From: Stratiolaelaps scimitus
Taxonomy: Eukaryota > Arthropoda > Arachnida > Mesostigmata > Laelapidae
DNA: 64,000 nt
Reading direction: 5' to 3'
NCBI GenBank assembly: GCA_019614645.1
Contig: JABWDB010000049.1
Coordinates: forward strand, 124,001 to 188,000
Below the pieces are notes generated by a model that did not search any database, was not told the origin of the DNA, and was given only the letters and a program-made list of their open reading frames with translations. Within the stretch, counting starts at the first letter, position 1; the number at the start of each line of letters is the position of its first letter. Shown piece by piece: positions 26,255 to 39,601 of the stretch. Made by a program: the position numbers and the translations under genes.

Positions 26255-26283
26255 CCTGCTTACCTTCGCTCAAGGTAAGCAGG
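26255..26283. other. 12-bp perfect hairpin
   Basis: CCTGCTTACCTT (26255-26266) and AAGGTAAGCAGG (26272-26283) around the loop CGCTC. After one mismatch the pairing continues for three more base pairs. Confidence 0.68.
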
Positions 26284-27359
26284 ATCGTCCTCTCCGAGAT
26301 CTTACAGACCAACAACGATCCTCCGGCACCGTCAGCAAATTCAATCACGCCACCAGAGGCAAGATAAATATTGCCGCGCGGGGTTTCTCGCAGAGTACTG
26401 GTCGAGCCGATCTCTCGCGTGATGTATACTAAACAAACAGAAAAAGAAAATAACTGCGCCGGCCGAGTGAACTTTTTAATTCGCTGCCGAATGTCGAGAA
26501 AGTGCCAGTTTCGCTCCCTCGATCTCGTTCCGATGACGAGGGCGGCCGTCATGGGCATAATTCGTTAACTGATGGCAGATTCCTCCTTCCTGTGAGACTC
26601 TTGAAGGGAACCTTGCAATTGAGAGCCACGAGAAAAGGTACAGAGTGATTTATTCGGCTGGAGCGCGGGGAGGGGGGGTTTGCGGCTAAGCAAATTGCCA
26701 GTGTAAATATTGACGATTTTTGCGGGCATCATTTATGTTCATTCTATTCAGTGGATAGAAGATGATGTTTGGTGGCAACGGACTGTGCGGCTATATGGGG
26801 TAGATGATCAGGTCGAGCGAAGCTAAAAATAACTCGGTTGTACACCTCATCTTGTATCTTTGTTTTTGTTTTTACTGTCACTTGCCCTCTGACCTACAGT
26901 GCTTGAAACAGTGAGCAATGTCGGAAATATACGTGTGTTATCAAAGGCAAATGTTTCCGCCAGCTACGGCTTGGGGAATAGGGTATTTACAATAGAGAGA
27001 CATGGAGGGTGTAATATATATGGAAGGTAGTCGACTAACTTGGCTTGTTACTAGCCAAAAAGTTGTACATGCCAAATTAAACTGATCAATTTTCTATGTA
27101 GGCGACTCGCATTTGCTTACAAATCAGTTGAGGCGCAGAATTTCTTGGTCTTCCTGCATCTACATAGTCTTTTTTTTGCATAGGTTACCCTCAGCTTTCT
27201 TTCCATGGCGGACCCCGGCACCACTGTTGTGTAGCAGTATTGCTTCAAGGATCTGTTCTGTCGATCGTTCATGCTGGATTTCTTATCTGAGTTTGGTTTT
27301 CTCTAACGGAGGTCTATGAGACCTATGGCAGAGTAATGCTAGCCGCGTCCCAGCCAAAC

Positions 27360-27492
27360 AGCAATTTGTAGGGATCGAACCAGCGATCATAAATCGTGGT
27401 GGTGCTTCTGCTGCTGTTGATGTTGATGGCTTCCATGGCAGTCAACCGCACCTACCGAGATGTGCATTAGCCATCCAAGCCACGCCGCCACT
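27360..27492 (-). repeat. tRNA-derived SINE-like relic
   Basis: On the minus strand an A-box-like TGGCTTGGATGG (complement of 27471-27482) is followed by GGCTAATGCAC and, about 90 nt later, a B-box GGTTCGATCCC (complement of 27371-27381). The spacing is too long for a tRNA, and the interval contains degenerate CAA/CAG repeat sequence. A SINE or tRNA pseudogene with an internal expansion fits best. Confidence 0.4.
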
Positions 27493-30400
27493 ATCATGTA
27501 CATCTATAATAGTCTAGTTACTCATACACTGCAATCAGTTTGGCTCTATTTTCTAACTAGAATAGTTAGTGGAATGTTTGACGAACTAGACATGGCCCAC
27601 ATACATGGACACGATAGGCCTCGTGATCGAAGGTAGCTTTATTCATACCTGTTCTAGTCGTTGTAGCACTATATAGCTATGGTGGTATCAATCACATGTC
27701 TGCTCGCCTCGCCGGGTGTAGAAGTGTTGGCTTGCTCAACTTTTATTATTTGCCTCTAATGAGGCCGAGTCGAGCCGAGTCTAGCACATCCACAGGATAG
27801 CGTATTGGACTTTGCTGTTCTTTGAACTCGTCGGAGTCGTTGTTACTGCTATTGCCACTACCGCCGACGACGTCGACGTCGCAGGGCGACCAGCAACCGA
27901 CGTTGGGACGCGCACATCGTTCGGTGTCACAGAGTACCCCACACCTCTGTAGTAGGAAATATATATGTATACGGCCGGAGTGGAGCGGACGTGCCGGCCT
28001 CGTCGCGAACTACGAACCGGGCCGCTATCTGACCCGTTCACCAAGGCAGGACAAAGGGTGACAGGCTCGAATGAAATCACGCCGAAAGCTTGGCAGCGAG
28101 AGCACCGCGTGTTAGCGCACCATCCTTCTCACAAGTGATCTCTCCCTCGCTCCTTCTCTCGATACAACAGCAGCACATGCGACCACCAGCTATGCGGTTC
28201 TCTAAACAAAGCGTTGTTTATTGTTAAGCAATTAGTTGACGGGTGATGGGCGTGCAGACAAATGGCGAGACACGGGAGAACACGATTCAATTGTCTCAAC
28301 TGGATAAATGGTTGGTGATTGTTGCTCAACAAGGCTACCGTAAGCTTCGTGGTCAGCTGCATTTTACTCGAATGGCGAATTACAGTTATCTGTGTCTCTA
28401 CTACAAATCGTTGGCCTCAGAGTACCGGGGAGGCGATGTCCCGGCCTCGGCCGTGAGGGGCCGCATCGCGAACGGCGTTGACAGACATTAGGCTGGCCCG
28501 TGCCTAACGAGTAGATCGCTTAGGGAATGAGCGGGAAACGGACTGAGGATGACACTGGGCAACAATGAGACGACTCTCTCACACACATACTTCTTCTGCC
28601 TTGGCGTGTGGCGATGATTATTAGCTAAAAAACGATGCCGAACTTTGCCGATTGCAGAGGGTCTCCCGCTAGCAGTTACCGCAGTGCTTTTGCTGCTGAC
28701 AGTCGATCATGTGCTGCTGATGCTACTAGTGTTGCTCGTGGCAGAAGTTCGAATATATCACAAGTATATCACACTCTAACCGAGAACAGACAGATGCTAG
28801 CTGGGAAATCCGACGAAGTTGCTTGATAGGAAAGTGATATAAGAGAGAGAGAGAGAGGGGGAGACAGAGAGAACTCCCTTCGAGAAGGGAACTGCTGACT
28901 CTTCGAGTGTGGTGACGAATCAACGGCGAAACATCTTCAGTAGTATGCCAATAGCACTGTCGTTTGTCGCCGGCGGCAACGGGTCATAGTGGTATATGCA
29001 TCGATCATGCCTTCCTTTCCTTGCTGCTGCTGCTGCTGGTTGTGCTGTTAATGCGGCGAAGACGGCCACTAAGTCAGTCAAGTCAATAGGATCTATAGCA
29101 ATTAGCTTTCGGCAACAACGAACAAACGGTGGCCGTTCGAGCGGTGGGGCGGCAATCTGCGGGTGCCAGCTTGAGGTGACCACCGTCTCACTGCGTCATT
29201 CCGAAAAGTAGTCGGCGCCATCGCGAGAGTTGCACGCGGCCGATGCGCGTACGCATTACCACTCTCACGCCGGCAGCAGAACAGATAGACGAGTCACTCG
29301 GTCGACAGCGTCCACTCGGGAGAGTCGGCACGAAGCAACGTGTCACGATAGATCAGATGGCAACAGCAACCAGCTTCCGCGATAGCAATGGCAGAAATAG
29401 CCGTGGAAATGCCGTAGCGTGGGGGGTAACGCTAGGGTCGTGGCGAAAAAGAAAAGCATTAGTAAAGGGCCAACCACGAAGAAAGATGACGACGGGGAAG
29501 CTGTTCGGCAGCGGCAGCAGCTGAGGCGATGATAACCTTAACGCAGTGGTAGTCAGTCAATCAGTAACTTGGTCAGCCACAACGGATCAGTTAGGCAGGA
29601 CTAGAGGAGGCATTGACATTGAGTGAAAGAATCAGTGATTGATTGAGGCAGTAAGTGGATAAACGAGGAACCATAACGAGTAAAGGGGATAGCTTCTTTC
29701 TGCGCGGTGCTTTGGTGCAGTAGCATACGCTGCAGTATGACCACCCTGGGGCGCTGGTGACGCACGTTTGCTGGAACAGTTAGAAGACAAAAATCGACAA
29801 TTACACACACACACACAGAGAGAGAGAGACACAGAGGCGAGGAGAGAACGGGTGAGTTGCTGTGGCATTGACAGCCACAGTTGCACCACGATGTCTACCC
29901 ACCCCGACATCCACCAAATTATGCTACCAAATACACAAATATATACCAGACAGCATAGAGCATGCGTTATTCTATTATTTCGCTTCAGTTAATAGTGTTT
30001 GATGCTGATTCACTGATGCTCGAGATGGTCATGCCAGAATTCTCAAAAGCATTGAATTTGTCACTCAAGCACGACATTCATTTGGCCCCAGCTTGTGCTG
30101 GCGATTCGTCGAACTATTCAGAAATAGTACAGAGGCTCTAATAATAATAATAATATATAATGTCTAGTTGGCAGTGTACGTCCAGGGCTGGTTTAGCTGA
30201 CGGCAATCAGTTTCGTGGTGGGACAACAGCGTCAACGGCCAACTGGGTCACTATTGTCAAGGGCCACGTTTCAAAAAGAAGAAGGACAAAAATAACCAGA
30301 AGAGGTAGTAGGAGGAGGAGGAGCAGCAGCAGAGCAACAGGAGACTGATTGGTCGAGTGGACACTTACACACGTACGCGCATATAGACGGGCATGCCTCA

Positions 30401-30663
30401 TTGGCGGCTACCACATTCGATGATGCTAAAGTTATAGTACCTATAACAGAAAGCATACGAACACACTCGCACTCTGCTGCATGTTGCAGAGGACTTAGCT
30501 ATAAGCAGCTCGCTGTATGGGCTGGAGGATTAAACGGCTATAAGCGGATGGGGATTGGGCCATGCGATTCGAATGTGATTTGTGTAAACGGTAGGCAATG
30601 CAAACAGATGAGGCAGGACACAAGGCGAATCGGCCTGTGGCCGGCAGCAGCAAGAAGTGGTCG

Positions 30664-30697
30664 GGCCACAGCCGATGGCCTGCTAGCGGCTGTGGTC
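30664..30697. other. 11-bp inverted repeat with one wobble
   Basis: GGCCACAGCCG (30664-30674) pairs with CGGCTGTGGTC (30687-30697) with a single G-T wobble and a 12-nt loop. Confidence 0.55.
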
Positions 30698-31256
30698 AAA
30701 CAACCGAGCCGCATAACTCGTCACAGCAACTGTCATAAATCTCAGTGGAGTGACACCATAACTGGGTTAAGTGGGCCACAGGAAGCTGGTGAGGCCATCC
30801 GGTCAGCAGCAAGCAGAGTCCTTCCGTTCAGTCAGTTCTGCTCGTTCTGCTCCAGACACACAGAGAGAGGGGAGTAGGGGGTGGCCGACGAGGACATAGC
30901 TATTGTACCTCCGCAAGGCAAACGACACAAGCCTGGCGGCAGAGTCGTTGCATGAAACATTACCTGGGGCGTTCACGGGTGCGTATTTGTGCGCGAGAAA
31001 AGCACACCTGCCCTGTGGCCCGCTGAAGGTAGTCAGCATGGCGGCCCAGCTAACTCGAAAAATCAGTTGGCGGCCCTCAATCGATAGAAGCAATTCAGTA
31101 TCAGGCAATCGCTTGGCCATACAGAGCGATAGGATTAAGCGATTGGACAGACATCGATTGAGCGATCGGGATAGATTCACTACGACCGACAACGGTGCTA
31201 ATCCCCGTCTGTGTGCCAATGCAAGGCGAATGAGGCTGGGGGGAGGAGAGGATATC

Positions 31257-31282
31257 TGCTGCTGCTGATGCTGCTGCTGCTG
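31257..31282. repeat. (CTG)n microsatellite
   Basis: Eight CTG units with one GATG interruption. Confidence 0.85.
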
Positions 31283-32942
31283 TGGTTGGCCTTCTTCTAT
31301 ATTTTGAATTTGTCGCTAAGCCCTTCTATATCAGGTGACATCGTCCACCTAGTTGAACGTGGGATATTTGCGTAGCAGCTCGCGGTGTGCATATATGTTT
31401 GTGTATGTCTGTATGCATCCATGTATGTGGGTCGGTATTAGGGATGTGGTCGTGCAGATGAGTGTTGCGTTCGTGGGAGGTTGTAATAGAACTAGGGAAT
31501 ATGACCATTTAGGGCATAGTGTCGTTCCAAACAGTCTATCTATATATGTACCTCGATGTTTGCTTGTTTGTTTTCCATAGAGACAGAACAAATGCAGGTC
31601 AATGTTGGATAAATGACCTAGAAAGTCTGTAATCGTCGATTTCACTAGACTGCAAGCCAACGCTGGGCGTCAGGTTGGCTTAGCGCACTAGATCGGGCTA
31701 GATTTTTCAATTAGGCTGTACAATATCCGCATTTGCTGGTTCAGGTCACGTCCAGATGTAACCGCTTCGATCAGCTAATCATGCTAATTATATTAATCGC
31801 GAAACGAATAAAAAATCGCGTTCGATATCAATCATCAAGAGGTCAACGGGGGCGAGTAACAAGAGCCAACGCGTAAAAACAACAGTGGCAACTTGTTCCT
31901 CTTCAACTGAACAGCCCTCAAATTAGAGCAAACGGCGGTGGCAGCGGCTGCCCCGGCATATACCGCGTAGTCGTTTTATGGCCGCCATAGTGTTATAACA
32001 TTACTAGGCGCGCCAATGCCTCATTCTATATAGCGCACTATAATAGATTAGACTCAATGATAGTGGCAAGCGTCGACGGTGGCGGCAGCGTCGACAATGA
32101 ATGAACAGACCGAGACCAAACAGAACAGGTTTAGGTTTTGGGTTAAACAATCGGGCGGAAACTTTCCAGACAGTTGATGAGGCAATGACACGGAACACGG
32201 TGTCTTCCACTTCGTATTCTTATAATATATAGAGTGTATTAGTTCAAGGCAGCTCAGAATGCCGGAGTTCGGCCTAGCGATGGGCGACTAGTGGCTAGAC
32301 ACCACCGCCAGAGGGGGTCAGATCTGGAGAGCAAGAGAGAGAGAGAGAGAGAAAGTGCCAGAGATCAGAGCGAGAAGCGACGGACAAGATTGAGTTTGTC
32401 AATGAGAGTACAGACGCAGTGTTAGAAGACAGATTTTTGCCGCGGTTGCTATTGGAGGGAAATGCTGATCGTACGCTCTCGTATACGCGTTCATCCTCAG
32501 CAAATGTATATTGAGAGTGCGTCATGTGTAGACAGATTCAAGATGAAAACGCGCTAATGTATTTCGAGAAGAATAGCTTCTCAACTAATGCTGGGATGCC
32601 TGCTCGTCAAGGTAAAATTTCTTTATTCATCGCATCACTCTCCGATATAAAAAAAACATTAAGATAGCAGTCTAAATCGATCAACAATTAGCGATTGTCG
32701 ATTATGTTACATTTCGCATTATTGAGCTGAAAAAGGTAACCTAGAAAAAGAAAAAGTATAATAAATATAATACCTTGGCAACACAGTCAGAGTTCAATAA
32801 CAGTGCGCGATTATGTATAATCAATCAGCTTTGCCTTCACTGCAAGTGACTCGAACTTGAAAGTTCTCCATCACGATCAGATTGCTAAGCTTGGCAACGG
32901 TAACTTTCTCGCCACATCGTGGTCATTATGCCGTTGTCGTTG

Positions 32943-32955
32943 CCCCCCCCCCCCC
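32943..32955. repeat. Poly-C run (13)
   Basis: Thirteen consecutive C bases. The length may be uncertain in the assembly. Confidence 0.9.
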
Positions 32956-34972
32956 AGTGAGACTATCTATCAGCCAGAAGTTTTAGATCAAAGCCAACAT
33001 TTCAAAGCAATTATCCTCCCGTAGTGAGAGGGGATGGGCCTACGGTCGAACCGTTTGAAGCTCTCGACCCCGCTGCCAGGGTCGTTCGGGAGGTCGAATC
33101 CATCGCCTCAAACGTTGACCCTTTGTTGAGCCCCTTCAAGAGACCCGTTGAATTTATTCCTATTCGCTTTCTCGCTCTACCGAGCGATCGTGGTATATCA
33201 TATACCGTTATTGTCATAGTCCGTTGAATTATTCCGATGATTAGAGAGTCGTCTCATCAGGCTCATTTGCATTCATGTTTTATTTTAGTGACATATCTAC
33301 ATGCCTATGAGCACCCTTATATATACAAGAATATATACATATGTACCTTGAAGTGTATCAATATGCAATATGCGCATTTGCTGTATGCGCCTATCCAGCG
33401 TTCGCCTCTTGCACCGAGTTCGGTGCTCTGTTTTCAGTATTATTATGCTATGATATTTAGTGGGAGTGGTGCTCGTAATGGTTTCGTACCTGGTTGCTGC
33501 CGGTGTTGCTGCTGCAAGTAATACTTCAGTTACAATTACGACTGTCATGTTCATGGCTGGTTGTGTTCAATGTTGACTGTCAGCTCCGTCTCATCAGCAG
33601 TACAACATATGTTTCTTTACCCATCTGAACAATGTTTAGCTCTTCATCTGCCTTCGCTACAGGCAACGGCTCCGTGGCCGCTGCTGCTATCAGCGTAACA
33701 TACACAGCGCTATCGTTATCATTACTGCCGTAACCACCAGCATCACCACCCTCACCGCCATAATCATCACCGGCAACGCCATCAGCGTTATCTGAAGGTG
33801 ATTGTTGTTATCAAGTCAATTTACTGATATACTGGTCAACGAACGCATAGCACAAGCCACAGCAGCAACGAACTGGAAACGGATAACTAGCTCCGACTTG
33901 TTTGTGTTCTGTTTACTTTCCTGTTTGCTTGAGTCCCTGTTTGCGAAACTGCCAGCGAGCCATTGGCAACAACATTGCTCTTCAAAGTGCCCTCTCTGTC
34001 GCCGTTATGCTTCAAGTGCGTGGCAACGAGAGTACGCTGAGAGACACAGAAGACGAAAGGCAAAGAAATGTAACGAATGAAAAGAGTTCCCAGGAATAGG
34101 GCGTCCGAAGTGGCCACCACGAGACAAAGGTGCGAAGCGAACCAATAAAAGCATTTATTTATAATAGAGCGATGCGAAACAGTACGAACGAGCGAGTCAG
34201 GATTTGGCTGAGGCGCCGCTATTTACATGCGTTATATTATACAACACAATAGAGTGGTACGGGAAGACGAACACTGCTACTAGGTAGTGTTGTTTGCGCT
34301 GGGCTGGCTTTGTTCCCGTGCTGCTGCTGAACGATGAAAGAGAAATATGAATAATTACAATAGCATAGGATCTCATATATATCTGCATATGACGATGGCA
34401 GCGCTCGGCGACCGTCAACATATCGGTAGACACCACGGCCATTGGTGTCTGTAGTATCTATGTAGCATGTATATGCATATATGTATTTATGTATTCAGGC
34501 ACATAATCTACAGATGAGATAAATAAACCGAAAAATAGATACATATTATATCTGGGAGGCGAAGGCGAGGATTCGAGAACGACGAGGATGATTGTTGAAA
34601 TTGATTAGTTATCGTAACGGCATTAGTAGAAGAAGTGCTAGTAATCAACATTAGGGTGACAACAACAACAATGACGACAGCAACATCACCATGGCCATGC
34701 TTGACCACGGGTGAGAGTGGAAGTGAATCGGTTGTAACGGTAGTCGTGCTATTCGGTGTAATAACTAGGGGATAAACCATTTCCGGACCAGCGATGTCTA
34801 TTTGTTCGCTAAGCGATTCCTCCATTTCTTGTCTCGTTTGCTTTGTGTGTGTGGTCCATCCGGTCACCGCAAAAAACGATAACAAATGGCCAACTCTTGC
34901 CAGATTTGCCTTCTGTCGCAGCGCCGTTGCTGTCATTGAGACCCGTGGTGTCGGTTGTCACAACTGTTATGG

Positions 34973-34997
34973 ATATATATATATATATATATATATA
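34973..34997. repeat. (TA)n microsatellite
   Basis: 25 bp of alternating AT. Confidence 0.9.
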
Positions 34998-35684
34998 CAA
35001 ACAGCTGCCCCTTTTGCCCTGTGAGGGGAGGCGGGAGTGCACCTAGGCATACTGCATCCACCTCTACACTATGCAGTAAAACTACAACGCTACGGTCCGT
35101 AGCAACTATACAGGTCTCTATGGCGAATAAGTTCACCGAGACCAATTAGTTGCACTGCATGCAACCTGCAGTGTGCGATTGTTGTTCTGCAGAACCAGCA
35201 GAACCCGCCCTCAGACGCTTATATGATCGTTCCGGCATTCTGGTTAATCGTCATTCATTGCGTTCGTTCGACAAGAAAAATATAAAAACCAGCGTCAGTC
35301 GTGCGCACGCCTTCTGCTTGCTAAACAGGTGAACTAGAAGATCTGTCGATTGAGTTAGGTCCTTATAATCTTAGGAATCACATATGTTCACCTTGCTTTA
35401 TGCACACTGCACTTTCAAGGACATTCCCAATGTATTTTGTACTACGATTAGAGCAAGATCGACGCCATTTGATGTGAATGGACGATTAGACAGTCATACA
35501 CGGCCTATGCGAAGCAACTGAATGTAGCGGTAATCGCTCGCGAGTATCAGGTGTTGCATCGGTACACGTGTCTCTGGTTTTCATTGGCGGCTGATGGATG
35601 GACCCCCCAGTCCTCCTCTTCTCCAGACACTTCTCGGCAGACAGTCATCCGCATGGCAGCATTACTTTTGAGGCGAAATGTCCG

Positions 35685-35798
35685 GTGGAAAAATCCACAC
35701 ATTGCCCTTAGGCCAGCGCAGGATTTCAACCTGCGATATGCGGTCTATTTATTCAAGCCGTGCCCCGACGTATCACCGATGTCGCCGGTGATACGTCG
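35685..35798. other. Cluster of three hairpins
   Basis: Within 114 nt there are GTGGA/TCCAC with a 4-nt loop (35685-35698), CGCAGG/CCTGCG with a 7-nt loop (35717-35735), and a perfect 13-bp stem CGACGTATCACCG/CGGTGATACGTCG with a 7-nt loop (35766-35798). On the minus strand the middle hairpin resembles a tRNA T-arm with loop TTGAAAT, but no complete tRNA fold is evident. Confidence 0.6.
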
Positions 35799-37097
35799 AT
35801 GAATGATGAGCATACGCACAGATTTGACTTGGAAGGCCCTCGATTTGATTTGGATATTGTCTGTTTCAAGATGCAACTCGCATAATTCGAATTTCGTGGA
35901 GCAGGCCAAACATATGTGTTGAAACGGTCGTCACAAATAATATCGGATATACGCAGCGTATATTCGTAGTTATACTATTATCATATTATACTCCGGTCTT
36001 ATTCCATTGCACGAAAACACAGCCTATAAACACAGTCGGCCACACAGTTATACCCGTCCGCCCGTTGGATGGCGGCCAGGCACAGTGGTACGTTTTCTTT
36101 ACGACGCTTCGTTTTATAGTTTAAGCAACGTCGAGCTTATAGGCAAGCCCCCTCGTTTGAATTTAACGGACGGGGTTGCATGCGGGCTCGCGCGGCGCCA
36201 GCCAGAACAGCTGGCCTGCCGTCCTGTTGCTGGGCGCCGTCGCTGAGAGGTTTCGGCTGTGTTGAAAACCACACGATTACGGCGGACACGAGCGTTAAAC
36301 TCGGCCTGGTTATTGCCTTCATTTGATGGTGTTTCCCGTAAGGATAGAACAGGCGACCGGTTCTCTCGTATCGGAGATGCAATAGACAATAGACGCTTTA
36401 CATCACCTCTAGAGAATAGAAATGGTTAATGTTTTATGCGCACTCGGCGGCTGATACATCATGTTGAACAGGGCTGCATTTATCAATGTTGAGCCTCGAG
36501 AATAGAGAATCCGTCGGTCGAGCAGGAGTTTGAGAAGGTGATGATAGAGAGAGAGAGAGACTCGGCTGGGCTTGAGTTGTATTTATTTATAGCATGAGCC
36601 CGTGCGGGTATATATTTGCGTGGGCATGTTACCAATAACGAAGATAAAGAATTGAGCATGTTTTATTAAAGACGTAGTTCCACATTTGCTTACATGCTAA
36701 TGTGTAATGTTCCAGATTTAATGGCACTGTTATCTACTGCCAGAGGATACATACTTTTTGTCCGGATAAACCTATACAACTACTCACTATAGCAAATGGC
36801 TCATCGACCGCTATCGTTGGAAACATTTGAGTTGCAATGGTCAATGTTTCAGGTCAGCTGAATGCATATAGATATATACAGATATAAGATATATATATAT
36901 ATACTCTGTTGTTGCTTTCGGCCTATACCTCGGCTTTCCTATGTTGTTCAACAACGACATAGGGGGAGCGTGATGATATATTATTTTCCGCCAAATGGAG
37001 ATGTAAATATTTAATGCATTTGAATTTGTTGCACTTTGAATGCTCGTTTATGTATCTAAGCGCTCGCCTTAAACCTAAGGTTCACATGAAATAGGTC

Positions 37098-37142
37098 GTC
37101 AGTTGTTCTCCGCGTCCGCAAGGACAGCGGAGAACAACTGAC
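37098..37142. other. 45-nt perfect hairpin with GCAA tip
   Basis: Left arm GTCAGTTGTTCTCCGC (37098-37113) pairs perfectly over 16 bp with GCGGAGAACAACTGAC (37127-37142). The 13-nt loop itself folds as GTCC-GCAA-GGAC, a 4-bp stem capped by a GNRA-type tetraloop, leaving one unpaired A. An acceptor-like pyrimidine tract and CAG (37158-37160) follows directly. Function unknown. Confidence 0.75.
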
Positions 37143-39562
37143 TTCACTTCGTTCTTGCAGATTCTTGAATCCTACCGGACAACCTGTACATCTGACGTTT
37201 CCGGGTACTTCATACGGAAATTACATCACTCCGCTCTTGTTGATCTTCGTATCTGGCACTGTTCTGTCATTAGTCAGTCGATTAAGTGAATCCGTTATCG
37301 ATTATGTTGCCTATTTTCACTTTACCATACCTATGTGACTGGGAGACCCAGCTCGTCCGATTATGCCTTTACCACGGGTTCTTCCGGGTACTTCATAACA
37401 ATTGCAATACATTTCCTGGGAGGCCATTGCCCGGTATAAATAGAAGCTGTTGCCAATCGACATTGCCGTGGTTTGGACGCATGCATCGGGGGATATGCTG
37501 GTGCTTTCTCACACCCATTTTCTTTATAATCAGAACTAGCTGATGAGTGTTTGTCACAGTGGAAAGTCATGATTGATGGCTAGGTATCTAAGATCATCAC
37601 AGCTAGCTATTGTTGAACGTGAACAGATTGGCATACGGGTTTCTGCTAGAAGAGGGAGAGAGAGAGGGAGGGAGAGATAGAGAGGGGGAATCCATATAGC
37701 TTTATGTATTTTGCCATATGATCGCGGTCACGGTGATCATGTGCACTTCCGCCAGCTGAGGAGTGTTTCACTAATCATCTGTTGTCTACTGCCTATTGCA
37801 ATGTACCTTGGAGTGTGTGATCACGGGGCGACACCTATGACCACGTAAATCAAATGAATGATCCATTTCGTATCGGCAGCGACAGTAGCACCATGTGTAA
37901 ATAGCAAGGGAACAGATCGACGGAGAACGGGAGACATCATCATCGACGCTATTACGATATGTTTGATGAGGAGATATGCGGGTCTGCTACCTGCGGCAGC
38001 TGCTGGAGACTATAAGTCAAGCCAAGATCACAATGGAGGCAGCAGCACCACCACCAGCAGCACACTATTGTGGACCTCGCGCGTTCCTTCACACAGGGCA
38101 ATGTATCCTGTCAGGGTCGATATTTTGTCTGGCCTCATCCTGCTCTGGTCGGCTATCGCGATAACCGCCTCCGCCGCCGCCGTTGTTGTCACCAGTCGGA
38201 GTTATTGTCACCCGCCACCATTGTTCGGGCATGTTTCAGGAGCAGGGATATCAGCGATACCTGACCATTCGAGGCTATCGAGCACTTAGGCGAGCCGCTG
38301 GCCGTTTGCAAGGCGCTCGCGAAATCGGTCAACGCAATCGATCACACGCCTGGCTGTAGATTGATAGACATATGATTGCCTGGCTGAGCATGCTGTATTA
38401 GTCGTGGTGGCTATGGGTCGGTCTATCTGTCGGCTGGTGAATGGTGTAGTATTGCGCAGTGAGTGACGGCATATGACTATTCTCATTCTAAACGCAATCT
38501 ACCAGGTTTCGATTTGCAATACATCCGCAGCAGCCAGACGGAAGCTCATTAGCACAGACAGTAACTACTGCAATGTTGAACAGTCGGTAGTCATCTGCAC
38601 AGTTAGGGACAGTGTTGCTGTATCAGCGAGAATGCACGAATTCACACTGTAGCGCTTCGCTGCAGCTGCTGCAAGGCTCGCAGTTGTCCCTCAATCCTCC
38701 CGAGCAATGAAATAAATGACGAAAAATGAGGTTTGTCAGCCCATTTGGCTCTGTCTATGTCCAGCAGCAGCAGCAGCAACAGGCGCATGTATTCGTCGTG
38801 AATGTAAACTTCCCCTTTAAATTTCCCTCGAAAACAGGTCATTTGATAATGCATATATCAAATGTGACAGCTCTAATCTACGAATGTGTGCTATATATAA
38901 AGCGGCGCCCTACGCACTTCATCATCGTCATACGGTAGCCAATATTTCATGCGCGGAGCCACCATGTGGATGCTGTTTATATACACGGAGATACGCGAGA
39001 GGGCTTCCTTGGCTGACAATAAAGGAGTGTTTGAATTGAATTGAAACGTGCTCATTCCAGACGTCGCCTTGTCCGGTGGCGAGCAACACTCGTTTCGCTG
39101 TGTAGTTCGCGCCATAATGTCATATGCACGGGTGGACTGACGAATAGCGACATGACGAATGCGGAAAGCCTAATACCGAGGAGTTTAGGGAGAAGGGGAA
39201 CGTTGTTGGCAGTGGAACTCATCGGTCTAGCTGCTTCAGCGTATTGTGCGTACTCCCTAAGCAAAACAGGCTCACAGATACAACTCGAGTGCGACGGCAG
39301 TCCCGATCGTAGCATGTTGTCGCCAAAGGCCTACCTCTATTGCTACTCTGTAATCCAATGGCGTCATTGGAGAGGTGCACGATGACGATAGCCAACGTAG
39401 AATATGTATATACCTATGTAGAACATGCAGAATCTATCTCGCAAACAAAACAATCCCCAGAGGATTCGTTGTGTCCTGAGTGACTAGCAGGGGGCACCCC
39501 AGCCGGGCGCGACCGCTCTGCATCATACTAAGTAAACATCTATCAAATGGTTAGAGAAAGGC

Positions 39563-39601
39563 TATATATATATATATATCTATATATATATATATATATA
39601 T
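39563..39601. repeat. (TA)n microsatellite
   Basis: 39 bp of TA with a single C interruption at 39580. Confidence 0.92.

Larger units (their letters stand above)
24495..34000. other. Long intron, first part
   Basis: No exon supported. Contains overlapping frames on both strands at 25.3-25.9 kb that could be a decayed repeat but match no family I recognise. Also holds a 12-bp inverted repeat at 26255-26283, a SINE-like relic at 27360-27492, GC-rich repeat-bearing DNA at 27.8-31.3 kb with several short inverted repeats, a GA tract near 32.34 kb, and a run of 13 C at 32943-32955. Confidence 0.55.

Noticed and set aside
35700..35800. Possible tRNA on the minus strand
   Set aside because: Only a T-arm-like hairpin is present (loop TTGAAAT). 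No acceptor stem, D-arm or anticodon arm could be assembled.
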